DNA from: Skermania sp. ID1734
Lineage (GTDB): Bacteria; Actinomycetota; Actinomycetes; Mycobacteriales; Mycobacteriaceae
NCBI RefSeq assembly: GCF_007489285.1
Contig: NZ_VLIY01000006.1
Span: 186,001-250,000 of the forward strand
DNA length: 64,000 nt
Direction: 5' to 3'
The notes beneath the pieces were generated by a model. The model searched no databases, had not been told where the DNA came from, and worked only from the letters and a program-made list of their open reading frames with translations. Position numbers and translations under genes: made by a program. This document shows positions 54,196 to 63,984 of the stretch, piece by piece (position 1 is the first letter of the stretch; each line of letters starts with the position of its first letter).

Positions 54196-55527
54196 TTACG
54201 TGCCAACTTCGCGATATGGGGCTGAAGTTATTGCTGAGGCAGGTGCCTTCGAATCGTTATGTGTTTGAGTCAATCTACCCACGGTTGCGGCCACTCTGAG
54301 CACGTAAGCGTCGCGCGGATTAAGGGGATCGCGGCCTGTGATCTCCGCTATACGCTTCAGTCTGTACCGGACAGTATTTGGGTGAACAAACAGTTGACGG
54401 GCACAGGTTTCGACTGCTCCACCGCAATCGAGGTATGCATCGAGGGTGTCGGACAGGGCGGCGCCCGCCGCAGCGAGGGGTAAAACCAAATGCTGGTTCA
54501 GTGCGGCGATGGCCGCCGCGTCGCCCAGCAAAGCGCGCTCAGGAAGCAGCTCGGCGGCATGCACCGGACGGGGCGCGCCGCGCCACCCGTTGACGGCCTC
54601 CATGCCGGCGAGGGCCTCGACCGCGGAGGTGTGCGCTGCACTCAGTGTAGGCATGGTCGGCCCAATCACAATGGGACCCGTCGAGAAAGCCGACAGCAGA
54701 TCGGTCATGAAGGAGGCGGCCACCGGGCCCCCGGTTAGCTCGCCGCTCACGACCGCGACCAGTCGCGAACCTTGGACGACAGCCAGCGCCGCGCGGCCGT
54801 GCTTCTGGGCGATCGCGTGCACCGAACCGACGACCGACACGCCCTGGTCGGCCGGCGGAGTGCCAACCAGCACGGTCGCCGGCGCCGTCGCATCCCAGTT
54901 GAGGGTGGCGGCGCGCGAAAGCATGTCCGAGCCGGTGTCGCCACGCACGACTGCGTCGACGACGAGAGCCTCCAGCCGGGTATCCCACGCCCCGCGCGAC
55001 TCGGCGGCCGCCGCATACACCGACGCGGCGGCGAAACCCAACTCTCGTCCGTAGCGGAGCACGGCCTCGGTGAGCGCGACCAGTTGCCGGTCGTTGCGGG
55101 CGAGTGCGGGTAACCACTGTTCGAAGAACTCCATGGCCACCCGGACCATGTCCACGGTCTGGCTCAGCGTCAGCCGCCGGGCCAGATCCTGCGGAATGAC
55201 CTGGAAGGCGTCCAGACTGAACCGGATATCGCTTTCTGGGTTCTGCAGCCATTCGAGGAAGTTGACCACGGCCGTCTGCACCAGCATCTGCACGCTTGCC
55301 CGCTGGGCGGCGTCGAGGTCGGAGAAGAATGGCAACTGGTTCTGCATCGAGCTGACTGCCTCGGTGGACAGCCGCCCCGAGAACTGTTTCACCCTTCGCA
55401 GCAAAGTGTCCGGCAGCGGATCCCGATTCTGCCGAGCCGGTGCCAGCGCGCCGGTGGGCAGGAACACCTCATGCTCGGAGGTGGTCGGCTCTACCCGGCG
55501 CGGCGGCGGCGGACGATGCTCGGGCAT
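54196..55527 (-). CDS. mabR: PucR/CdaR-type regulator MabR
   Basis: A 443-residue regulator with an N-terminal variable domain, a central GGDEF-like PucR fold and a C-terminal HTH (CARQLFVHPNTVRYRLKRI, residues about 370-390). In mycobacteria the gene at this spot (Rv2242) is MabR, which binds the fasII promoter and controls mycolic acid synthesis. It lies 30 bases after aceE and 128 before fabD. Weak Shine-Dalgarno at the 55527 start. Confidence 0.9.
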   Translation of the reverse strand: MPEHRPPPPRRVEPTTSEHEVFLPTGALAPARQNRDPLPDTLLRRVKQFSGRLSTEAVSSMQNQLPFFSDLDAAQRASVQMLVQTAVVNFLEWLQNPESDIRFSLDAFQVIPQDLARRLTLSQTVDMVRVAMEFFEQWLPALARNDRQLVALTEAVLRYGRELGFAAASVYAAAAESRGAWDTRLEALVVDAVVRGDTGSDMLSRAATLNWDATAPATVLVGTPPADQGVSVVGSVHAIAQKHGRAALAVVQGSRLVAVVSGELTGGPVAASFMTDLLSAFSTGPIVIGPTMPTLSAAHTSAVEALAGMEAVNGWRGAPRPVHAAELLPERALLGDAAAIAALNQHLVLPLAAAGAALSDTLDAYLDCGGAVETCARQLFVHPNTVRYRLKRIAEITGRDPLNPRDAYVLRVAATVGRLTQTHNDSKAPASAITSAPYREVGT

Positions 55528-55557
55528 GTCGGAGAACTTACGCCCTGGCGCTGTGAA

Positions 55558-58380
55558 TCATGCGACGCCGGGGTCGGAAGTCTGCTTGGGTGCGGCCAGC
55601 GGGTCGTCGATCTTGTACTTCGCAGCGGCTTCGGCGGCCACACTCCGATCGACCTTGCCCGCCCGGGCCAACGCAGCCAGCACCGCGACGGTGATGGATT
55701 GGGCGTCCACGTTGAAGACCCGACGCGCGGCCGGGCGGGTATCGGAGAAGCCGAATCCGTCGGTGCCCAGGGTCGTGTAGTCGCCCGGAACCCATTGCCG
55801 GATCTGGTCGCTCACGCCGCGCATCCAGTCACTCGCCGCAACGAATGGTCCCTCGGCATTGTTCAGCGCATGGGTTACGTAGGGCACCGGTGCGTCCTCG
55901 CCGGGATTGAGCAACGCCCGCTTTTCGCATTCGACGCCGTCGCGGCGCAGCTCGCCCCACGACGTCACCGACCAGACGTCGGCAGCGACGTTCCACTCCT
56001 CGGCCAGCAGTTCCTGTGCATGCAGCCCGTCGGGCACCGTGACGCCCGAGACCAGGATGTTGGCCTTCAGATCCGAGTTGTGCCGGGCCGGGCGGTACCG
56101 GTAAATGCCCTTGAGCAAGCCCTCGACGTCGAGGTCGTCGGGCTGCGCCGGCTGCTGGTACGGCTCGTTGTAGAGGGTGAGGTAGTAGTAGATGTTCTCC
56201 GGGTCCTCCCCGAACATCCGCCGCAGTCCCTCCTGGACTATGTGGGTGATCTCGTACGCGAAGGCCGGGTCGTACGCCACCACCGCCGGATTGGTCGAGG
56301 CCAGCAGGAGCGAATGCCCGTCGGCGTGCTGCAGGCCCTCACCGGTCAGCGTCGTGCGGCCAGCTGTGGCGCCGAGAACGAATCCGCGGGCCATCTGGTC
56401 GGCTGCCGCCCAGAAGAAATCGCCGGTGCGCTGGAATCCGAACATCGAATAGAAGATGTAGAGCGGAATCATCGGTTCGTCGTGGGTGGCGTAGGACGTG
56501 CCGACGGCGGTGAACGATGAGGTGGAACCCGCCTCGTTGATGCCCTCGTGCAAGATCTGGCCGACCGTCGATTCCTTGTAGGCCAGCATGAGCTCGGCGT
56601 CGACGGAGGTATACAGCTGGCCGTTGCGGTTGTAGATCTTCAGCGACGGGAACCACGAGTCCATGCCGAAAGTCCGCGCCTCGTCCGGGATGATCGGCAC
56701 GATGCGGGGGCCGATGTTTTCGTCGCGCAACAGCTCCTTCATGACCCGCACCAGCGCCATGGTGGTGGCCACTTCTTGCTTGCCTGAACCCTTGCGGATG
56801 GTCTTGTAGACGTCGTCGCCCGGCAACGTGAGCGCCTTGGCTTTGGTGCGTCGCTCCGGTAGGAAGCCGCCGAGAGTCTGGCGCCGGTCGATCATGTACT
56901 GGATCTCCGGAGCATCCATGCCGGGGTGGTAGTACGGCGGCAGGTAGGGATCCTTCTCCAGCTCCGCATCCGACACCGGGATCCGCTGCAGGTCGCGGAA
57001 CTCCTTGAGGTCGTCCAGCGTCAGCTTCTTCATCTGGTGCGTGGCATTGCGGGCCTCGAAGTGCTTGCCGAGCGTGTAGCCCTTGATGGTCTTGGCCAGA
57101 ATCACGGTCGGTTGGCCCTTGTGCGCCATCGCGGCGGCGTAGGCGGCGTAGATCTTGCGATAGTCGTGACCACCGCGCTTGAGGTTCCAGATCTCTTGGT
57201 CGCTGAGATCCTTGACCAGTTCCTTGGTGCGCGGGTCACGGCCGAAGAAGTGTTCCCGCACATAGCCGCCGTCGTTGGCCTTGTAGGTCTGATAATCCCC
57301 GTCCGGGGTGGTGTTCATGACGTGCACGAGGGCGCCGTCACGATCCTTCTGCAGCAGTGCGTCCCATTCGCGGCCCCAGATGACCTTGATGACGTTCCAG
57401 CCGGCGCCACGGAAGAAACTTTCCAGCTCCTGGATGATCTTGCCGTTGCCGCGCACCGGTCCGTCGAGGCGCTGCAGGTTGCAGTTGATGACAAAGGTGA
57501 GGTTGTCCAGTCCTTCCAACGCTGCGACATGGGCGAGACCGCGCGACTCGGGCTCATCCATCTCGCCGTCGCCGAGGAATGCCCACACGTGCTGGTCGGA
57601 GGTGTCCTTGAGGCCGCGATCGTGCAGGTAGTGGTTGAAGCGGGCCTGGTAGATGGCATTCATGGGGCCGATCCCCATGGAGACCGTCGGGAACTCCCAG
57701 AAGTCCGGCATCAGGCGCGGGTGCGGGTAGGACGGCAATCCCTTGCCCGGTCCGGCGTGGCTGTACTCCTGCCGGAAGCCGTCCAGACGCTCGGCCGAGA
57801 TGCGGCCCTCGAGGTAGGCGCGTGCGTAGATGCCGGGGGAGGCATGGCCCTGGATGAACACCTGGTCGCCGCCGCCGGAGTGCTGCTTACCGCGGAAGAA
57901 GTGGTTGAACCCGACCTCATAGAGCGCAGCCGAGGAAGCGTAGGTGGAGATGTGACCGCCGACGCCCACACCGGGACGCTGCGCGCGGTGCACCATGATC
58001 GCCGCGTTCCAGCGGATCCACGCGCGGTAGCGGCGCTCCACCTCTTCGTCACCGGGGAACCACGGCTCGTTTTCAGTGGGAATGGTGTTGACGTAGTCGG
58101 TGGAGGTTAACGAGGGAATCGCGACCCGACGTTCACCAGCGCGCTCGAGCATGCGCAGCAACAGATAACGTGCGCGGCTGGGGCCCTCGCGGTCCAGCAG
58201 CATGTCGAACGATTCCAGCCACTCGCTCGTCTCTTCCGGGTCGATGTCCGGGAGGTACGACGCCACACCCTCGCGAATGACGCGCACGCGTCCATCCGAG
58301 TTGCTCCTGCCATTCGAGCTCGTGGCGGTGGCTTGCTGTCCCGATTGGTCGGTCCGGGACTTTTCGTTCAGGTCGGTCAA
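55558..58380 (-). CDS. aceE: Pyruvate dehydrogenase E1 component (homodimeric)
   Basis: A 940-residue E1 subunit that decarboxylates pyruvate with thiamine diphosphate. The ThDP motif is [12 protein letters not shown] with NC in FVINCNLQ; the active-site loop region [11 protein letters not shown] and [10 protein letters not shown] are present. It matches the mycobacterial AceE next to mabR. TTG start at 58380 follows GAGGAG by 6 bases. The N-terminal 30 residues are disordered ([17 protein letters not shown]). E2 and E3 are not in this window. Confidence 0.96.
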   Translation of the reverse strand: MTDLNEKSRTDQSGQQATATSSNGRSNSDGRVRVIREGVASYLPDIDPEETSEWLESFDMLLDREGPSRARYLLLRMLERAGERRVAIPSLTSTDYVNTIPTENEPWFPGDEEVERRYRAWIRWNAAIMVHRAQRPGVGVGGHISTYASSAALYEVGFNHFFRGKQHSGGGDQVFIQGHASPGIYARAYLEGRISAERLDGFRQEYSHAGPGKGLPSYPHPRLMPDFWEFPTVSMGIGPMNAIYQARFNHYLHDRGLKDTSDQHVWAFLGDGEMDEPESRGLAHVAALEGLDNLTFVINCNLQRLDGPVRGNGKIIQELESFFRGAGWNVIKVIWGREWDALLQKDRDGALVHVMNTTPDGDYQTYKANDGGYVREHFFGRDPRTKELVKDLSDQEIWNLKRGGHDYRKIYAAYAAAMAHKGQPTVILAKTIKGYTLGKHFEARNATHQMKKLTLDDLKEFRDLQRIPVSDAELEKDPYLPPYYHPGMDAPEIQYMIDRRQTLGGFLPERRTKAKALTLPGDDVYKTIRKGSGKQEVATTMALVRVMKELLRDENIGPRIVPIIPDEARTFGMDSWFPSLKIYNRNGQLYTSVDAELMLAYKESTVGQILHEGINEAGSTSSFTAVGTSYATHDEPMIPLYIFYSMFGFQRTGDFFWAAADQMARGFVLGATAGRTTLTGEGLQHADGHSLLLASTNPAVVAYDPAFAYEITHIVQEGLRRMFGEDPENIYYYLTLYNEPYQQPAQPDDLDVEGLLKGIYRYRPARHNSDLKANILVSGVTVPDGLHAQELLAEEWNVAADVWSVTSWGELRRDGVECEKRALLNPGEDAPVPYVTHALNNAEGPFVAASDWMRGVSDQIRQWVPGDYTTLGTDGFGFSDTRPAARRVFNVDAQSITVAVLAALARAGKVDRSVAAEAAAKYKIDDPLAAPKQTSDPGVA

Positions 58381-58704
58381 CGTTTCTCCTCAGCGCCGGT
58401 ACGCGTGGTCTGCGTACGCTTTTCAATGGAGTGGATCCGGGTAGGACACTCCGCATGCTGTGTCGTGCATCTCCATCCTTCCCCATCGACGCGCGAGCGG
58501 CAGCAGGATGTCGCCACAACCTGCCGGGGTGGGCGTCGACGCTGTATGGGGCTGCCGCATGATGGAACGGAGGCGACACGCCAGGAGTCGAATTTGCGCA
58601 GCGTCTTGCGCTATCGACCGCGACGATGTTCGCTAGCACTACCCGAGCCACGCGGACCGCTGGCTCGGTATTTGCTCAACACCGCAACCGAGGAGGAAAC
58701 CACC
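58381..58704. other. Intergenic region between divergent aceE and the DUF3052 gene
   Basis: 324 bases without a supported gene. It must hold both promoters. I see no strong palindrome, no riboswitch-like folding and no SigF-type box. The GAGGAG of aceE is at about 58387-58392 on the minus strand; a GAGGAGGAAACC lies before the DUF3052 start at 58705. Confidence 0.7.
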
Positions 58705-59127
58705 GTGGTCGCCGCGGCGGACGCGCAGAACTACGCTAAGAAACTTGGCATCTCGCACGGCATGGTGGTTCAGGAACTGGGTTGGGACTCCGACACCGAC
58801 GACGATCTGCGCGCCGACGTCGAGGACGCCATCGGTGACGAGCTGCTCGACGAAGATGCCGACGAGGTCATCGACGTGGTCCTGCTGTGGTGGCGCGACG
58901 GCGACGGCGACTTGGTCGACGCGCTGATGGACGCGATCGGCCCGCTCTCCGACGACGGGTTTGTATGGGTGCTGACGCCGAAGACCGGCAAGCCCGGTCA
59001 CGTCGAACCGAGCGAAATCGCCGAATCCGCACCGACAGCGGGTCTGACCCAGACGTCCGCGGTCAACCTCGGCTCCTGGACCGGGAGCCGGCTCGTGCAG
59101 CCGAAGGCCCGCGCCGCCAAGCGCTGA
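58705..59127 (+). CDS. DUF3052 protein (Rv2239c-like)
   Basis: A 140-residue soluble protein of unknown function. It is rich in Asp/Glu in the middle (DTDDDLRADVEDAIGDELLD, then DADEVIDVVLLWWRDGDGDL) and ends in GSWTGSRLVQPKARAAKR. The same gene precedes ahpE in M. tuberculosis. GTG at 58705 with a strong GAGGAGG. ahpE follows after 22 bases, so they are likely cotranscribed. Confidence 0.8.
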   Translation: MVAAADAQNYAKKLGISHGMVVQELGWDSDTDDDLRADVEDAIGDELLDEDADEVIDVVLLWWRDGDGDLVDALMDAIGPLSDDGFVWVLTPKTGKPGHVEPSEIAESAPTAGLTQTSAVNLGSWTGSRLVQPKARAAKR

Positions 59128-59149
59128 GGTCTGGGAAGGAACCACGCCG

Positions 59150-59614
59150 ATGCCGCTGCCCGTGGGCACTCTCGCGCCCGACTTCACGCTCAAGGATCAG
59201 AACAACCAGCCGATCACGCTCTCGGACTTTCGGGGCAAGAAAAACGTGCTGATCGTCTTCTACCCGCTCGCCTTCACCGGAACCTGTCAGGGCGAGCTGT
59301 GCAAGGTTCGCGACGAGCTGCCCAAGTTCTCCAACGACGACACCGAGATCCTGGCCATCTCTGTCGGGCCCTCACCGACCCACAAGGTATGGGCGGCCGA
59401 GCACGGCTACACCTTCCCGTTGCTCTCGGACTTCTGGCCGCACGGCGCCGTCGCGCAGGCGTACGAGGTGTTCAACGCTAAAGCCGGCTACGCCAACCGG
59501 GGGACCTTCGTTGTGGACAAGTCCGGAATTATCCGATTTTCGGAGATGAACGGGCCGGGAGAGGCCCGTGACCAGGACGCTTGGGAGAAAGCGCTGGCCG
59601 CGCTAGATTATTGA
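59150..59614 (+). CDS. ahpE: Peroxiredoxin AhpE
   Basis: A 154-residue peroxiredoxin that reduces hydroperoxides and peroxynitrite. The peroxidatic Cys46 is in FTGTCQGELC. A second Cys51 sits five residues later (C-X4-C), unlike M. tuberculosis AhpE (where I recall an Asp at that position) but as in BCP/PrxQ enzymes. The fold motifs AISVGPSPTHKVWA and FPLLSDFWPHGAVAQAY are conserved. Start ATG at 59150 follows GGAAGGAACC. Confidence 0.92.
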   Translation: MPLPVGTLAPDFTLKDQNNQPITLSDFRGKKNVLIVFYPLAFTGTCQGELCKVRDELPKFSNDDTEILAISVGPSPTHKVWAAEHGYTFPLLSDFWPHGAVAQAYEVFNAKAGYANRGTFVVDKSGIIRFSEMNGPGEARDQDAWEKALAALDY

Positions 59615-59640
59615 GCCGTTGGCCGACGGCTGTCGGTCCC

Positions 59641-59712
59641 GGGCGTATAGCTCAGTGGTAGAGCTCTGGTTTTACACACCAGCGGTCGGGGGTTCGAACC
59701 CCTCTGCGCCCA
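59641..59712 (+). tRNA. tRNA-Val (TAC)
   Basis: Acceptor GGGCGTA pairs with TGCGCCC; D arm GCTCAGTGGTAGAGC; anticodon arm CTGGT-TTTACAC-ACCAG with TAC; T arm GGGGGTTCGAACCCC; discriminator A. CCA is not encoded in full. It lies just after ahpE as in mycobacteria. Confidence 0.96.
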
Positions 59713-59730
59713 CCCAGAGCAGTTGACCGC

Positions 59731-59774
59731 GTAGTTGTTCAGGCCATGTCGGCGCATTCAGCCTGAACAACTAC
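59731..59774. repeat. Intergenic inverted repeat, 14-bp arms
   Basis: GTAGTTGTTCAGGC (59731-59744) pairs perfectly with GCCTGAACAACTAC (59761-59774), 16-base loop. It lies between tRNA-Val and the stop of the ferredoxin reductase gene (59792), so it can terminate the four-gene operon on the minus strand. Shares general style with the other long palindromes in the window. Confidence 0.8.
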
Positions 59775-59791
59775 ACACGCGACAGGCCGAC

Positions 59792-60898
59792 TCAGAGATC
59801 CAGGACCAACCGGCCGTCACCGCGAGACACACAGATCAGCATGTCGCCCGCCTCGCGTTCGCCGGGAAGCAGCGTCGACTCCCGATGCTGCGCTGTGCCG
59901 CCGAGCACCCGAACTCGACAGGTTCGGCAGAAGCCTTGCTGGCAGGAGTACGCGATGTCCGGGCGCGCTTGCCTAACCACGTCGAGCGCGCTGCGGTCGG
60001 CTGGAACAGTGAGAACCTCACCGGTGCTGGCCAGCTCGACCTCGAACTCCTTACCGTTCACCACCGGCGGCGCCGAGAAGCGTTCGTAGTGGAACTCCAC
60101 GTCGCGTACGCCACGCAACGCGACGAGCATCCCGCTGACCATCGGTGCCGGCCCGCAGCAATAGATGGCCATGCGCGACTCGAGGTCGCCGAGCAGTTCG
60201 GCGGCCGTAGGCAGGCGGTGCTCGTCGTCGGTGCGCACGCTCACCCGTGCTCCGAACGCCTCGATCTCATCGAGAAACGGCAGCGACTCCCGGCTGCGGC
60301 CGGTGTAGGTCATCGACCAATCCAGGCCGACTCGGTCGGCAAGTCGCGCCATCGGCAGGATCGGTGTGATTCCGATGCCGCCGGCAATGAGGTGCAGGCG
60401 CCGGGCGGGGGAGCCGTATCCGGGCACGGCAAAGCCAAAAGCATTGCGGGGTCCACCTACTCGCAACGCGGTGCCGACGCGGACCCGGTCGTGCAGTTCG
60501 ATCGATCCACCGCCGCCGCCGGGAATCCGGCGCACGGCGATCCGGTAGCGACGCCGGTCGGCCGGGTCGCCGCACAGCGAGTACTGCCGGCGCCGACCTG
60601 ATGGCAGCGTCACATCGAGGTGGGCGCCCGGATGCCAGGGCAGCAGTGGGCGGCCGTCCAGTGCCATGAGATCGAGACTGACAACGTTCTCGTCCCGCGC
60701 TTGGACGCGGCGCTCTCGGACGACGAGCGTCAGGCTCGGATCCACTGGCTTGGCCACGACGTCGCGGCGATGCACGAGCGTCGAGGCCCGCACGTAACCG
60801 GAGACAAACCGTTCGTACGCCCGCACGACGAGGTCTTGGCGCGCCGCTCCGTAGAGTCCGGCGGGTATCCGGTCCGGCGCCGGGTATCGGCCGCTCAA
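59792..60898 (-). CDS. Ferredoxin reductase with 2Fe-2S domain (phthalate-dioxygenase-reductase type)
   Basis: About 368 residues: an FAD/FMN domain (RRRQYSLCGDP near 160), an NAD domain (LHLIAGGIGITPILPMARL), and a C-terminal 2Fe-2S ferredoxin with SCQQGFCRTCRVRVLGG. It would transfer electrons from NAD(P)H to an oxygenase. The TTG at 60898 overlaps the stop of the ferritin-like gene (TTGA), so it is cotranslated. It is the last gene of the operon starting at 63877. Confidence 0.85.
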   Translation of the reverse strand: MSGRYPAPDRIPAGLYGAARQDLVVRAYERFVSGYVRASTLVHRRDVVAKPVDPSLTLVVRERRVQARDENVVSLDLMALDGRPLLPWHPGAHLDVTLPSGRRRQYSLCGDPADRRRYRIAVRRIPGGGGGSIELHDRVRVGTALRVGGPRNAFGFAVPGYGSPARRLHLIAGGIGITPILPMARLADRVGLDWSMTYTGRSRESLPFLDEIEAFGARVSVRTDDEHRLPTAAELLGDLESRMAIYCCGPAPMVSGMLVALRGVRDVEFHYERFSAPPVVNGKEFEVELASTGEVLTVPADRSALDVVRQARPDIAYSCQQGFCRTCRVRVLGGTAQHRESTLLPGEREAGDMLICVSRGDGRLVLDL

Positions 60899-61785
60899 GA
60901 TGCCGCGGCCCGCGCGGCCGGGGAGGTGGCCAGGTAGGCCAGGGCCTGCGCAGTGTTGCCGACCACCTCTGGGCTGTAGCCCGGCTTGAGGCAGTGCGCG
61001 AGGCTGCGGCCGATCATCGAAAAGGACGGCAGCGCGCCGCGACGCATCGAGCCAACGATTCGCCACAGCATTCGCGGGTACCCGGGCTTGTCCAGTGCCG
61101 GGTCCTCATGGGTCAGGAACTTGGCGCCGCGAATCAGGAACAGCAGCAAGCTGAACACGGCGATCACCATGGCGAGATTGCGTCGGGTGTAGCTCATGTC
61201 GAAGTACTCGGCGACGTCGTGGGCGACGTTGCGATGCTCGACCTCCTCCGCGCCGTGCCAGCGGTACAGATCCAGCATTGCCGGATCCGCGCCGAATCGT
61301 TCGAGGTCGGCATTGATGATCCAGTCGCCGAGGAAGGCGAACATGTGCTCGAGCCCGGAGATTACGGCCAGCCGTTCGAGCAGGTACTGCCGCTGCGCCA
61401 CCGGGCCGAGCTCGGTCCGCGGCCCGAGGATCGTGCGGAAGATGTACTCGGCGTGAGCGACAAAGGGCCGCACGTCGATGCCGTTGCCCTCGAGAAACTC
61501 CTCGATCGCCTTGTCATGCGTGCGGGCGTGCATCGACTCCTGGCCGATAAAACCCAGCACGTCTTCGCGCAACTTCTCGTCGGCGATGAGTGGCAGCGCT
61601 TCCGTGAACGCGGCGCAGAACATTCGTTCGCCCTCGGGCAGCAGCAGCGTCAGCGCACTGATGAGGTGTGAGGCGACCGGATCCAGCGCCATCCAATGCA
61701 AGGGCGTGTTGCGCCAATCGAAGCTGACATTGCGGGCATGCACGTCGACCTTTCCAGGGTCGAGTGCCGAAACTTTCCGGCTCAT
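60895..61785 (-). CDS. PF10118 ferritin-like 'metal-dependent hydrolase'
   Basis: A 296-residue helical protein. Two ferritin-like metal motifs: FIGQESMHARTHDKA and WHGAEEVEHRNVAHD; a hydrophobic helix (LAMVIAVFSLLLFLIRGA) near 215-235 may anchor it. Paralogue of the protein at 25031. Its start overlaps the hydrolase stop (ATGA), and its stop overlaps the reductase start, showing one operon. Confidence 0.8.
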   Translation of the reverse strand: MSRKVSALDPGKVDVHARNVSFDWRNTPLHWMALDPVASHLISALTLLLPEGERMFCAAFTEALPLIADEKLREDVLGFIGQESMHARTHDKAIEEFLEGNGIDVRPFVAHAEYIFRTILGPRTELGPVAQRQYLLERLAVISGLEHMFAFLGDWIINADLERFGADPAMLDLYRWHGAEEVEHRNVAHDVAEYFDMSYTRRNLAMVIAVFSLLLFLIRGAKFLTHEDPALDKPGYPRMLWRIVGSMRRGALPSFSMIGRSLAHCLKPGYSPEVVGNTAQALAYLATSPAARAAAS

Positions 61786-62681
61786 CGCAAACTCCCCACG
61801 AACTGTCGCGTCGCCTCGGCCACCACAGTCGGCTGCGAATAGGGCAGCCAGTGGCCGGTGGGTAATTCCTGGCGAACGAGTCGGCGCACCCACCGCTCGG
61901 TGTCGGCGTACCCGGCCGCCCGAACAGCGACGTCGCGGGTGTTGATCAGCAACTGCACCGGAACTTCGGTGTGCCGTTCGCGCGGATTGAGCAGGCGCTG
62001 GGCGATATTCGCTCGGTAGATCCGCAGACCGCTGACCATGTCCGCGCGCAGCGTGGGCGCGAACTGGGCTTTGTCGACCGGCATGCCTTCCATGAAGCGT
62101 AGCGCGAGACGCCAGTTCCGTTCCGTGCCGAGCAATCCGAAGAACCAGCGCGGCAACCCGGGCATCATGAAAAACGCCGTGTAGGCCGACGACACGAGTT
62201 GGCTCAGCGGTCCCGCAACATTGCGTGGCGTCGGGCGGGCCAGCCGATCGCGGACCCACCAACCGAGGTGATCGAGGTTGGGTCCAGAGATCGACGTGAA
62301 CGACGCGATCCGGCGTTCGGCGCCCGGTTCGCAGACCGCCTCCCACCCGGTGACCGATCCCCAGTCGTGGGCGAGCAGATGAACCGGCTCGGAACTGGTC
62401 GCGTCGATGACGGCGAACAGATCCTTGGCCAGCTCTGACAGCCGAAAGTCACTGACGTCCGGTGGATTAGTGGATTCACCGTGTCCGCGCACGTCGTAAG
62501 CGACGACGTGGAATTCGTCGGCCAGAAGCGGGACGACCCCGCTCCAGAGGTGATGGGTGTCTGGCCAGCCGTGTACGAGGACGATGGTGGGCGCGTCGGG
62601 CGGGCCATATTCGTGCACGGCCAGTTCGATGTCGCCGTTGCGCACCGTGCAGGCGCGTGAGGATGCCAGAGTTGACGTCAT
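61782..62681 (-). CDS. Alpha/beta hydrolase (haloalkane-dehalogenase/epoxide-hydrolase-like)
   Basis: About 299 residues: oxyanion motif VLVHGWPDTHHLW, nucleophile Asp in LLAHDWGSVTGW (so an ester intermediate on Asp is likely, as in epoxide hydrolases and dehalogenases), and the catalytic His in ELPTGHWLPYSQP. ATG 62681 follows AAAGGA; a TTG at 62687 is possible. Cotranslated with the ferritin-like gene. Confidence 0.83.
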   Translation of the reverse strand: MTSTLASSRACTVRNGDIELAVHEYGPPDAPTIVLVHGWPDTHHLWSGVVPLLADEFHVVAYDVRGHGESTNPPDVSDFRLSELAKDLFAVIDATSSEPVHLLAHDWGSVTGWEAVCEPGAERRIASFTSISGPNLDHLGWWVRDRLARPTPRNVAGPLSQLVSSAYTAFFMMPGLPRWFFGLLGTERNWRLALRFMEGMPVDKAQFAPTLRADMVSGLRIYRANIAQRLLNPRERHTEVPVQLLINTRDVAVRAAGYADTERWVRRLVRQELPTGHWLPYSQPTVVAEATRQFVGSLR

Positions 62682-62707
62682 TGTCAATCCTTTGGTTTGT
62701 CGCCGAA

Positions 62708-63877
62708 TCAGGCGGAGACCTGCTTGCCCTGCATTGCGCCGATGAGACCCTGCGACTCGATCAGCCCCTCGTCACTAGGAGCCTGGCCGGCGCCGAAGAC
62801 CCGCGCTTCTTGCTTGGCCCGCAGCGCCTTGTGCGCCTCGGCGGGAATGTCGTAGCCGTAGCGTCGCTGAGCTTCCCGCGGCGTCATCGTGGCCGGCGAC
62901 TGCGCCGGAATGCCGAGCACGGCCGGCATGGCGATCGGCGCGGTGGTGGGCACCAAGAAATCCGCGACCGCGGCGTAGAGCGCCTTGTTGCTGCCGATCA
63001 CGCCGAACGCGACGCGCAGGAACCATTGCACCATCAGATCTTCAGCCCCCGACTGGCTGATTCCGAAGAGCTTCCGGAAGTGGCGCGGATAGGTCGAAAT
63101 GGTGCCCTTGGCGAGTAGACGGGCAAGCGGGATCTGCAGCGGCCGACTCCACGCCGGCAGATCCTCCGGGAACGCGACCTCGGTGTGCAGGATGAAATCG
63201 GTCATCGACTGTGCCAGCTCCGACGCCGCGATCCGCGGCCGCCAGCTTTCGAAGTAGGCGCGGACCTCGTCCCGGCTGCGCGGAACGTCGGCGGGATCGA
63301 TCGTCTGCAATTCGGCGGCGCGGGCGCATTCCGCCCAGTACTGGCGCTCCTCGTCCTCGGTCAGCTTGCCCGGGCCGAACTTCTCGTAGCAGTACAGGAT
63401 GGAATGCCAGGCCGTGACGTGGATCCAGAGCTGTGACTCCGGCGAGTTGGCGTCGTAGGTGCCGCCGGTGACGGGGTCGGTGCCGATTGCCTTGGAATGC
63501 ACCTTGACCAGCACGTCTGCGGCCTTCGTTGCGGTCGCCGTGTCACCGAAGGCGACAAGTGCGAAGTAGCGCATGGTTCGCTCGTAACGGGTGCGCGGGC
63601 GGTAGCGGACGCCACCGCTGTGCTCGACGGCAGCGTTGAGGTTGGGGTCGAGTTGCTCGATGGTCACCGACCGCTGAAAGCCCATCAGCGCCGAACTCGG
63701 ATACGACCACACCTTCCAGGTCACCGAGCCGGGGCCGAAGAAGCCGTAGTCGGCGCTCGGCGAGTAGTTCTTGCCGGGATCGGAGATTCCGACCACTTCC
63801 AGCATTCTGGAGACACCCAGCATCGCGGCTTCCTTCATCGTTGGAGGTGCAGTGGCGTACCGGTAGGCACGTTCCAT
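62708..63877 (-). CDS. MpaB-type oxygenase (DUF2236, Rv2237-like)
   Basis: About 389 residues of the DUF2236/oxygenase MpaB family, related to latex clearing protein. Visible blocks: GFFGPGSVTWKVWSYPSSAL near the N-terminus, YFALVAFGDTATATKAA, QLWIHVTAWHSILYCYEKFG (His likely ligates heme) and LMVQWFLRVAFGVIG. It may oxidise an unsaturated substrate. The start is uncertain: ATG 63877 is used because a 7-bp-arm palindrome overlaps the alternative TTG at 63904. In M. tuberculosis a DUF2236 gene (Rv2237) is next to ahpE. Confidence 0.8.
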   Translation of the reverse strand: MERAYRYATAPPTMKEAAMLGVSRMLEVVGISDPGKNYSPSADYGFFGPGSVTWKVWSYPSSALMGFQRSVTIEQLDPNLNAAVEHSGGVRYRPRTRYERTMRYFALVAFGDTATATKAADVLVKVHSKAIGTDPVTGGTYDANSPESQLWIHVTAWHSILYCYEKFGPGKLTEDEERQYWAECARAAELQTIDPADVPRSRDEVRAYFESWRPRIAASELAQSMTDFILHTEVAFPEDLPAWSRPLQIPLARLLAKGTISTYPRHFRKLFGISQSGAEDLMVQWFLRVAFGVIGSNKALYAAVADFLVPTTAPIAMPAVLGIPAQSPATMTPREAQRRYGYDIPAEAHKALRAKQEARVFGAGQAPSDEGLIESQGLIGAMQGKQVSA

Positions 63878-63896
63878 GTTACCGGCGGTACGGTAG

Positions 63897-63923
63897 TTGG
63901 ACAATGGACCGCGTCTTGTCCAA
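63897..63923. promoter_or_regulatory. Inverted repeat operator upstream of the MpaB operon
   Basis: TTGGACA (63897-63903) and TGTCCAA (63917-63923) are exact complements with a 13-base spacer, just upstream of the MpaB gene start at 63877. Adjacent bases (A at 63904, T at 63916 region) give only partial extension. A TetR-type repressor is the likely binder; it may be encoded by the gene that starts near the right end of the window. Confidence 0.55.
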
Positions 63924-63984
63924 TGTCAAATCGAGATCGACCCGAGACTTGGCTGATTCCCCGCGAGCTGGGTCTAATGCACCG

